Source of the DNA: Gp6-AA40 sp035764385
GTDB taxonomy: Bacteria > Acidobacteriota > Vicinamibacteria > Vicinamibacterales > UBA2999
Assembly (NCBI GenBank): GCA_035764385.1
Contig: DASTZI010000115.1
Location: 1-5,179, forward strand
Direction of reading: 5' to 3'
DNA: 5,179 bases
Of the stretch, positions 1 through 5,179 are shown piece by piece. Position numbers and translations under genes: made by a program. Below the pieces are notes generated by a model. That model did no database searches, was not told the origin of the DNA, and was given only the letters and a program-made list of their open reading frames with translations. Positions within the stretch are counted from its first letter, which is position 1, and each line of letters opens with the position of its first letter.

Positions 1-92
1 CAGGTCGCCATGTCGTACGGGTGGATGGCGGATATTCCCAGCAGGACCGCCGCGGCGGCGAGCAGCGTCAGAGGGTATGCGGCGCTCTTCAC
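1..92 (-). CDS. N-terminal fragment of a membrane protein, DUF2238/YjdF-like (partial)
   Basis: Only the first 30 codons are in the window; the gene continues beyond position 1. From a GTG at 92-90 the product starts with a short basic N-terminus (MKSAAY). A hydrophobic segment of about 18 residues follows (PLTLLAAAAVLLGISAI), then HPYDMAT. A first membrane helix followed by a P-Y-D-x-A-T motif is how many DUF2238 (YjdF-like) inner-membrane proteins begin, but this family call rests on a short stretch from memory. The GTG lies 10 bases after the DUF1223 stop codon on the same strand, so the two are probably co-transcribed. No strong Shine-Dalgarno sequence is visible before it, and the frame stays open for some codons upstream, so the start is tentative. 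It could be any small membrane protein with an N-terminal helix. Confidence 0.45.
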   Translation of the reverse strand, partial: MKSAAYPLTLLAAAAVLLGISAIHPYDMAT

Positions 93-102
93 GCCGCTGA
101 TT

Positions 103-852
103 CTAGCGGATGCCCGAGGCCCAGATTCGGCCGGTGCTGTGGCCCTGGAGGACGGCGACGACCTGCCACGCGCTCCCCGGCCGGGCACTCTCCCCGTTGC
201 CGGCGGGCAGGAACCCGTTGGCTTCGAACGGAAACCGCGTTTTGCCGTCCAGCGTGGCGACCTTTGACATCCCCCGGACGACGGCGTCGTGCTTGAGCTG
301 CCGATTCGCGTTCTCTCCCCGTTTGACCTGGGAGCTCAGTTGCCCTTCCGTCACGAAGAACAGCAGGTCGAGTGATTCCTTGATACCGGCCGGTAGTGTG
401 AGGACAACGATCCGCGCACTGACGCCACGTTCGTCGTAGTGCGGTTCGAGCGAGATCCTGGTGTGGGGGCTTTTCGCGAGCCGCGCGACCGCGCCCCTGA
501 TCGCGTTGCCGTCGCTGCCCACCATTTCCTCGCGGCCGTCCACCACGACTTGCGGGGTGTAGATGCGGTCCTCACCAAACACTCGCGAGTACTGCTGCTG
601 ACGATCCGTGGCGAGCGGCAGCGAAAACGGATCCTTCCAGCCGAGACGATCCCAGTAGGTGACGTGGAAGCCGAGCGCGATCACCTCGGCCCCGGCGACG
701 TCTTGATCCGCGGCAAGCTTACTGAGAAGTGCGTCCGCCGGAGGGCAGCTGGAGCAGCCCTCCGACGTAAAGAGCTCAACCACGACCGGCGTGCGCACCG
801 GCGCAGCAGGCTGCCAGGCAGCGAGCGACGCCCCCGCCAGCAGCACGGCGAC

Positions 853-873
<21 letters not shown>
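103..873 (-). CDS. Exported DUF1223-family thioredoxin-like protein
   Basis: About 256 residues from the ATG at 873-871. After a signal-peptide-like start (MMLGARCVAVLLAGASLAAW) comes the DUF1223 hallmark VVVELFTSEGCSSCPPADALL, a thioredoxin-fold beginning with a CxxC pair. Further family motifs are VTYWDRLGWKDPF, YTPQVVVDG and GENANRQLKHDAVVRG. The length is normal for the family. It should act in the periplasm or outer envelope. Members have no settled biochemical role, and a redox or metal-related function is suggested only by the fold and cysteines. The start is uncertain. ATGs at 891, 873 and 870 and a GTG at 912 are all in frame, all lie inside a heptamer repeat array, and none has a clear ribosome binding site. 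The frame is closed upstream by a TGA at 915-913, directly before the GTG. The 873 or 870 start gives the most ordinary signal peptide; a GTG at the VAVLLAG segment would remove its basic residue. YceI lies upstream and a membrane protein follows 10 bases downstream. Confidence 0.85.
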
Positions 874-950
<77 letters not shown>

Positions 951-1595
951 CTATCCGCGTTTACTGGCCTCAATGTCGATGGTGACGTGGATTTCGTCGG
1001 CCAGCACCGGGCCCGCTTCTATAAGGTTGTTGTACTGGAGGTCGAAATCCCGGCGATTGAGGATCGTCGTGGCGGACGCGCCGACCTTCTGGCCGCCGTT
1101 CTGCGTCTTGACGGCGGGCGACGGCCCCTCGACGTCGAGCACCACTTCCTTGGTGATGCCGTGCATCGTCAGGTCGCCAGTCAGCTTGAACTTGCCGGCG
1201 CCCGCCGCTTCCACGCGCTTGGACTTGAACGTCGCGGCCGGAAACCTGGCGACGTCGAAGAAACCCTCGCCCTTGAGATCCCTGTCACGGCTCTCGTTGC
1301 CGGTATTGATCGCCGAGACGTCGATCGACACGTCGACCTTGATGCTGTCGAGCGACTTGCCGTCGTAATCGATGGTCCCCTTGATCGGCCCGAGGGTCCC
1401 GCGGACCGTCGAGATCATCATGTGCTTGACGCTGAAACCGGCGTTCGAATGGCCGGTATCAACCATCCACGTGTTCGGCCCGGAACCTGTCTGCGCTTGC
1501 GCGGCGATGGGTGCCGGTGCCTCGGCGGCAACGGCAACGATTCCAGGTATGACGAAAGCCGCGGCGGCCACGGCCGTTACCAAAGCTCTACGCAT
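951..1595 (-). CDS. Exported YceI-family (lipid/polyisoprenoid-binding) protein
   Basis: A 214-residue protein. Residues 1-24 form a signal peptide (MRR, then an Ala/Val-rich core, likely cleaved near AVAA-EAP), followed by a low-complexity Ala/Pro/Gln linker to about 40. The YceI beta-barrel domain fills 42-211. It opens with WMVDTGHSNAGFSVKHMM, then RGTLGPIKGTIDYD, FFDVARFPAATF, LTGDLTMHGITKEVVLDV and NRRDFDLQYNN, and ends in DEIHVTIDIEA. Family members with known structures are periplasmic lipocalin-like barrels that hold an isoprenoid or other amphiphile. The ligand here cannot be read from sequence. The common RDxHL motif reads RDRDL (103-107), with Asp where many members have His; this variant may be common. 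The ATG is supported by a strong GAGGGAGAG ribosome binding site six bases upstream. The gene starts 32 bases after the TerC-family gene, so they are probably co-transcribed. Its stop codon directly abuts the heptamer array. Confidence 0.93.
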   Translation of the reverse strand: MRRALVTAVAAAAFVIPGIVAVAAEAPAPIAAQAQTGSGPNTWMVDTGHSNAGFSVKHMMISTVRGTLGPIKGTIDYDGKSLDSIKVDVSIDVSAINTGNESRDRDLKGEGFFDVARFPAATFKSKRVEAAGAGKFKLTGDLTMHGITKEVVLDVEGPSPAVKTQNGGQKVGASATTILNRRDFDLQYNNLIEAGPVLADEIHVTIDIEASKRG

Positions 1596-1601
1596 GCAGA
1601 T

Positions 1602-1610
1602 CTCTCCCTC
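1602..1610 (-). promoter_or_regulatory. Ribosome binding site of the YceI-family gene
   Basis: On the minus strand this reads GAGGGAGAG, with six bases before the ATG at 1595-1593. It is the strongest Shine-Dalgarno match in the window and fixes the YceI start. It sits in the 32-base gap after the TerC-family stop codon, which leaves little room for a separate promoter. Confidence 0.75.
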
Positions 1611-1627
1611 GGGACAACCGGATACAG

Positions 1628-2395
1628 CTAAGACGCCTCGCGGCCGCCGGCCGTTTCAGCATCTGCCGCATAAGGCTCGCGCAGCTGAACAGGCTGTGCG
1701 TGCCGACGGACCCGCAGGTTGATCATCTCCACGAAGACCGAGAACCCCATCGCGAAGTAGATGTAGCCCTTGGGGATGTGGTGATCGAAGCCTTCCAGCA
1801 GGAGCGAGAGTCCGATCAACAGCAGGAAGCTGAGGGCGAGCATCTTGACCGTCGGATGCCGGTGCACGAACGCACTGATGGGCTCGGCCGCGACCATCAT
1901 GATGATCACCGAGATGATCACCGCGGCAATCATGACCGACACCGTGTCAACCATCCCCACCGCGGTGATTACCGAGTCCAGCGAAAAGACGATGTCGAGG
2001 AGCGCGATTTGAATCAGCACGGACGCGAACGAGCTCGCGGCCTTCCCGTCGCCGTGCCCTTCGTCTCCCTCGAGGCGGCCGTGGATCTCGTGAGTGCTCT
2101 TTCCGAGCAGGAACAGGCCGCCGAAGATCAGAATCAGATCGCGGCCTGAGATCTCGTGGCCCCAGAGGGCAACCAGGGGCGCGGTCAGCTTGACGACCCA
2201 GGACAACGAAAAAAGAAGGAGGATGCGGGTGCCCATCGCCAGCAGCAGGCCGAGACGCCTGGCGATGGGTTGCTGCGCCGGCGGCAGCCGGGCCGAGAGG
2301 ATCGAGATGAAGATGATGTTGTCGACGCCGAGGACGATCTCGAGAAACGTCAGCGTCGCGAGTGCGACCATGTTGCCACTGCCAAACCAGTCCAT
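1628..2395 (-). CDS. TerC-family integral membrane protein, probable metal (Mn) exporter
   Basis: A 255-residue multi-pass inner-membrane protein with about seven hydrophobic segments (roughly 8-34, 48-68, 85-98, 122-146, 151-170, 184-201, 209-226). Two TerC-family signatures stand out: FLEIVLGVDNIIFISIL in the first helix (Glu19, Asp25) and LLDIVFSLDSVITAVGM (Asp134, Asp140). GKSTHEIH (99-106) and IPKGYIYFAMGFSVFVEMIN (207-226) are also typical. The paired acidic residues inside membrane helices are thought to bind the metal. Several TerC relatives export manganese, some serving secreted metalloenzymes; others are linked to tellurite resistance. The substrate here is inference. The loop after helix 3 is rich in His, Asp and Glu (residues 102-117), and the C-terminal tail after about 228 is charged and variable. 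The ATG lies one base after the stop of the upstream beta-helix gene and has a GAGG ribosome binding site, pointing to translational coupling. The length is close to that of stand-alone YgdQ/TerC proteins with no CBS or CorC domain. Confidence 0.93.
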   Translation of the reverse strand: MDWFGSGNMVALATLTFLEIVLGVDNIIFISILSARLPPAQQPIARRLGLLLAMGTRILLLFSLSWVVKLTAPLVALWGHEISGRDLILIFGGLFLLGKSTHEIHGRLEGDEGHGDGKAASSFASVLIQIALLDIVFSLDSVITAVGMVDTVSVMIAAVIISVIIMMVAAEPISAFVHRHPTVKMLALSFLLLIGLSLLLEGFDHHIPKGYIYFAMGFSVFVEMINLRVRRHAQPVQLREPYAADAETAGGREAS

Positions 2396-2406
2396 GTCAG
2401 CGCCTC
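2396..2406 (-). promoter_or_regulatory. Coupled gene junction with ribosome binding site of the TerC-family gene
   Basis: On the minus strand the sequence reads GAGGCGCTGAC then ATG. GAGG (2406-2403) is the Shine-Dalgarno motif, seven bases before the TerC start at 2395. It overlaps the last codons of the beta-helix gene, whose TGA occupies 2399-2397, leaving one base between stop and start. This layout usually means the same ribosomes re-initiate. It also rules out an independent leader, such as a manganese riboswitch, directly in front of this gene. Confidence 0.7.
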
Positions 2407-4553
2407 AATATTTCGAAACGGAGCTCGGCGAAGCCGCCGACCTCGTAGTATTCCACCTTGAACCGGCGGCGGCCGCCGGTGATCTGCGCCGTGTCGATCG
2501 CTGACTCGTGTGGAGTCCAGCGGTCGATGATGCGCTCCTCGTCCATCCAGACGCGGATGCCGTCGTCCGAAATCGTCCGGACGGTGTAGTTGCCCGTCGG
2601 AAGCACGATCTCGGACTCGGCCACGATCGCGACACGATCGCGCGGCAGTCCTTCAGCGATCGTGCCCCCTGTCATGTAGTCGAGCCTGTCCCGCCGGTCC
2701 GATGCGACCGGCGCGCCTGCGAGGACGCGAGCAAACTCGCCTGCGTTCTTGTCGGGCTGCGCCGTCTCGTCGAACGTGTAGTAGCGAACGTTCCAGTCGG
2801 CCGCGACGAAGAAGCGGCCGTACCCGAACGCGTACGGCGAACCGGCCGCGTACATTCTGCCGCGTGGACTGACAACAGCCGCCCCCGTGTAGACGAGCTG
2901 GACGTCGTAATCGAGCGACGCGCCGGCCGATGGCGCAACCGTGATCGTGCCTGGCACGCGGCCTGCCGAGGGTTCGACTGTTGCGCCGCGGACCGATCGG
3001 AGTTTCCACTCCCCTGCCGGCCCGAGCACGCGCAGTTTGAGCGGCGAGCCGTCGGACCGCTTGTCGGGCCACAGCTTTGGGGACTTCCAGTCGTACGGTC
3101 CCCACTCGTCGACAATGATGGCTTCGCGGCCGCGCCGTTCGCCATCGGGAATCTTGGCGTCGATGGCGCCGGCTATCGGCTTGGGCAACGTCACCTCGCC
3201 GGTCGGGCGTGAACGCACCGGAACCATGATCTCGTCGCCGAGGGCGACGTTGCGCGTGTCGCCGGTGAGCGTCGCGATCGTCCCGACTGTTTCGAATCCA
3301 TTCGTCAGCACGCGGACGTTTTGCGTATCCGCGATTTTCAGCGCGACGGTGTTGCCAACGAAGGTGTTGCCGGCGATCACATAGTCGCGGCTGCGCGTGT
3401 CTCGCGCCTTGGGATAGCCCCAGTTCGGATCCTGGGTGGCGTTCTTCCACAGGCGAATCGCGGTCCCGTCGCCGTCGAAATGGTTTTCGGTGATCCGATT
3501 GTCCTGGCCGTGCTCGATGGCGATCGCTTCCTGATTGCGGGCAAACCTGTTCGCCGCGATCCACGAGTCGAAGCTGTAGCCGCCCCACAGGCCGTGCCAG
3601 CAGTCCTCAACGCGATTGCCGTAGAAGACGTTGCGGCTGAACGTCGCCTCCATGCCGTTGGTCGGGGCAAAGCTGAAATCGTTGTCGTAGAACACGTTAT
3701 CGTTGGCGCCGCCCTGGCCGGTGTCCATTGTCGTCTGACCGGCCCAGAGGAAGAGGCCGTCGCCGCCGTGCGTGACGGAGTTGAAGGCGACGATGTTCTT
3801 GTTGCTCTGCTCGTAGATCAGGATGCCAGCGGAGTCCTGCCCGCGGTTGTAGAACGTATGACTGTAGCCGCGCACGCACCAGTCCACGCGGTTGTGCATG
3901 ATGCTGTTCTCGCTGGCGCGATACAGCGCAATGCCGAGCCCGGACAGAAACGAGAAGGTGTTATTCCAGATCTTCGCGCGGTTCGAGCGGGACAGCATGA
4001 GGCCGTTCTGTCCCTGCACGATCGTCGTGTTGTCGATCTCCGCATCGTCTGAATCGGCCAGGTAAATGCCGGCGCCGCTTTCCAGCCACTCGTCCTTCTC
4101 GTTGTGGTGGTACGACATCCAGTCGAGCAGGCTTTCGTGCTCCACCAGGCTGTAGAGCCGCGGTTTCCAGTTGTAGCTGAGGTCGCCGCCGGTAATGTGC
4201 AGCTTGCGGCTGCGGCGCGCCAGGATTCCGATCTTGTAACCGTGCGCGCGGAGGTTCTTGATGGTCACGTTCTCCCCGCCGTCCACGAGGACGGCAAGAC
4301 CCGCGAAGCTGTCGGGATCAGCATCCTGTAACGTACCGCGGAGGACGACGTTCGTGAAATCAACGGTGATGTTGGACCCGCGGATCACGATCGCCGGGTT
4401 GGCGAGGCCGGTGGACTTGAGCGCGTACTCGCCGGGCGCCAGTGTGAGGCTGCGCGAAATCACCATGCCGGCCGCCGGCCGCGTCTGGGCCTGCGGGCGC
4501 AGCGCGGCCAGGGTCAGGAGCGTCACGGTGAGAAACCACGAAGTGCGGCGCAC
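2397..4553 (-). CDS. Exported right-handed beta-helix (NosD-like) protein with C-terminal PA14 domain
   Basis: A 718-residue protein. Residues 1-23 are a signal peptide (MRRTSWFLTVTLLTLAALRP, likely cleaved near QAQ), so it is exported. From about 50 to 435 it has short repeating strands rich in Asn, Asp and Gly, such as NVTIKNLRAHGYKIGI, SGAGIYLADSDDAEIDN, NGLMLSRSNRAKIWNN, DNRITENHFDGDGTAIRL and YVIAGNTFVGNTVALKI. This is the pattern of NosD/PbH1 parallel beta-helices, a fold typical of polysaccharide lyases, epimerases and glycan-binding proteins. A linker with VDEWGPYDWKSPKLWP (481-496) leads to a beta-rich region. The C-terminus (about 575-716) is PA14-like: LPTGNYTVRTISDDGIRVWMD, IIDRWTPHES and FKVEYYEVGGFAELRFEI, a putative carbohydrate-binding module. 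No catalytic set can be assigned. The GTG start is chosen because it gives a complete signal peptide; its ribosome binding site is weak. None of the usual nos genes is nearby, so a role in nitrous oxide reductase assembly is unlikely. It overlaps the ribosome binding site of the TerC-family gene. Confidence 0.88.
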   Translation of the reverse strand: MRRTSWFLTVTLLTLAALRPQAQTRPAAGMVISRSLTLAPGEYALKSTGLANPAIVIRGSNITVDFTNVVLRGTLQDADPDSFAGLAVLVDGGENVTIKNLRAHGYKIGILARRSRKLHITGGDLSYNWKPRLYSLVEHESLLDWMSYHHNEKDEWLESGAGIYLADSDDAEIDNTTIVQGQNGLMLSRSNRAKIWNNTFSFLSGLGIALYRASENSIMHNRVDWCVRGYSHTFYNRGQDSAGILIYEQSNKNIVAFNSVTHGGDGLFLWAGQTTMDTGQGGANDNVFYDNDFSFAPTNGMEATFSRNVFYGNRVEDCWHGLWGGYSFDSWIAANRFARNQEAIAIEHGQDNRITENHFDGDGTAIRLWKNATQDPNWGYPKARDTRSRDYVIAGNTFVGNTVALKIADTQNVRVLTNGFETVGTIATLTGDTRNVALGDEIMVPVRSRPTGEVTLPKPIAGAIDAKIPDGERRGREAIIVDEWGPYDWKSPKLWPDKRSDGSPLKLRVLGPAGEWKLRSVRGATVEPSAGRVPGTITVAPSAGASLDYDVQLVYTGAAVVSPRGRMYAAGSPYAFGYGRFFVAADWNVRYYTFDETAQPDKNAGEFARVLAGAPVASDRRDRLDYMTGGTIAEGLPRDRVAIVAESEIVLPTGNYTVRTISDDGIRVWMDEERIIDRWTPHESAIDTAQITGGRRRFKVEYYEVGGFAELRFEILRR

Positions 4554-4587
4554 GAATCTTGCTATAGCGTATCCGCAATCGGCGTCC

Positions 4588-5179
4588 TCACCGGACCGGC
4601 GCCATCACGCGAGCATCAATGTCCAGCTCGCAGACGTTCTTCAGACCGTGGCGGGCGATCCAGCTCCGGACTCTGCCGGGATAGGTGTCCTCCTGGGGAT
4701 TCCATAACTCCCATTCGGGCGGCGACCAGGCGCTATATCCGTTCAGTGTCGGAATCGAGTGCCGCAGCGCGATGTAAAGGGCGTCGTTGCCATACAACGT
4801 GCCCATGTGCGGGGAACGCGACATGTAATCCGCCGAGGCCCCCTTGATGTAGAAACTCGCGCAGACTGGATTGATGGCAATCGGCGCCGCCACCCACTTG
4901 TCGAACACCGCGTTGGCGCGTTCGTAGTCGAATACGTTGCGATTGGGCTGAAGGACGACGAAGAGCAGGGCCATGAGCGTGACGCCGGCGCGGTAGAGGC
5001 GACGCGATTGCGGCAGCATCCATCCCGCGGCCAGCACGACCGCGAGCTCGTAGAGATAGATGATGCGCTTCGGGTCCCGGATGATGCCCATGCCGGGCAG
5101 ATGCGCAACAAACGCCAGCCACGGCGAGAACCGGTTGAACCTGTACGGCGTGACGAAGACCAGCACCGACATGACGGCA
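4588..5179 (-). CDS. C-terminal part of a multi-pass membrane protein, GT-C/YfhO-like (partial)
   Basis: About 197 codons ending at the TGA at 4590-4588; the frame is open to the window edge, so the true start lies outside. The ATG at 5172-5170 is an internal methionine. Counting from it, hydrophobic segments lie at about 1-27, 38-54 and 60-75. LPGMGIIRDPKRIIYLYEL sits between the first two and resembles the LPG-x-x-x-IR-x-P-x-R segment of GT-C-type and YfhO-like membrane glycosyltransferases. The last 115 residues are soluble, presumably periplasmic, with TLNGYSAWSPPEWELWNP and VRSWIARHGLKNVCELD, a C-terminal pattern also known to me from YfhO/GT-C-like proteins. Such enzymes transfer sugars from lipid-linked donors on the outer face of the inner membrane. 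The catalytic N-terminal loops are outside the window, so activity cannot be judged. The beta-helix gene follows 34 bases downstream on the same strand, suggesting a shared transcript and possibly a shared envelope-glycan theme (inference). Confidence 0.65.
   Translation of the reverse strand, partial: AVMSVLVFVTPYRFNRFSPWLAFVAHLPGMGIIRDPKRIIYLYELAVVLAAGWMLPQSRRLYRAGVTLMALLFVVLQPNRNVFDYERANAVFDKWVAAPIAINPVCASFYIKGASADYMSRSPHMGTLYGNDALYIALRHSIPTLNGYSAWSPPEWELWNPQEDTYPGRVRSWIARHGLKNVCELDIDARVMAPVR

Noticed and set aside
987..1631. A 214-residue plus-strand open frame opposite the YceI-family gene
   Set aside because: It mirrors the YceI gene almost exactly and has no family features; YceI motifs on the minus strand are unmistakable.
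1637..1655. GGCCGCCGGCC near-palindrome at the end of the TerC gene as a terminator stem
   Set aside because: It lies in the coding sequence for the C-terminal AAGGREAS-like tail, has almost no loop and no following T-run; it is likely GC-rich codon use.
1890..1935. Repeated ATGATCACC-like words in the TerC gene
   Set aside because: They encode consecutive Ile/Val/Met-rich membrane-helix residues with similar codons, so the repetition is explained by protein sequence.
2653..3588. A 311-residue minus-strand open frame inside the beta-helix gene
   Set aside because: It is very rich in Arg, Gln and His with no recognisable domain, and lies out of frame within a well-supported gene. This is the usual shadow frame of GC-rich coding DNA.
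3321..4052. A 243-residue plus-strand open frame opposite the beta-helix gene
   Set aside because: Valine- and alanine-rich antisense translation with no motif. The opposite strand has a clear signal peptide, repeats and PA14 domain across the same region.
4554..4587. Promoter in the 34-base gap before the beta-helix gene
   Set aside because: TATAGC on the minus strand looks like a -10 element, but no acceptable -35 sits 16-18 bases upstream, and the short gap suggests read-through from the upstream gene.

Overview
The window reads as an ordinary chromosomal segment of a GC-rich, diderm (Gram-negative type) bacterium. Several products carry export signals or are membrane proteins, and third codon positions are strongly G/C. 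The mix of a NosD/PA14 beta-helix protein, a YfhO/GT-C-like membrane protein, YceI, DUF1223 and a degenerate GCACTGA-type heptamer array fits an acidobacterium, possibly of the Vicinamibacteria type. That assignment is inference from style and family mix, since no marker gene is present.

All genes lie on the minus strand, so transcription runs from position 5179 towards 1. In that order they are: the C-terminal part of a multi-pass membrane protein of GT-C/YfhO type (4588-5179, cut by the window edge); a large exported right-handed beta-helix (NosD-like) protein with a C-terminal PA14 domain (2397-4553); a TerC-family integral membrane protein, probably a metal (Mn) exporter (1628-2395); an exported YceI-family lipid-binding protein (951-1595); a tandem array of 14 degenerate heptamers (853-950); an exported DUF1223 thioredoxin-like protein (103 to about 873); and the first 30 codons of a membrane protein resembling DUF2238/YjdF (1-92, cut by the window edge).

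Gaps are very short: 34, 1, 32 and 10 bases, plus the array. The first four genes therefore look like one transcription unit, with close coupling at the beta-helix/TerC junction, where a single base separates stop from start. No gene-free stretch exceeds about 100 bases. I see no RNA gene, mobile element, CRISPR array or convincing intrinsic terminator.

The common theme is the cell envelope: export, periplasmic carbohydrate or lipid handling, and metal efflux. The families do not form a recognised pathway. The most unusual element is the heptamer array. It begins at the base after the YceI stop codon and runs into the DUF1223 reading frame, where it supplies every ATG start candidate and the N-terminal end of the signal peptide. 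I did not find a convincing new multi-gene system.
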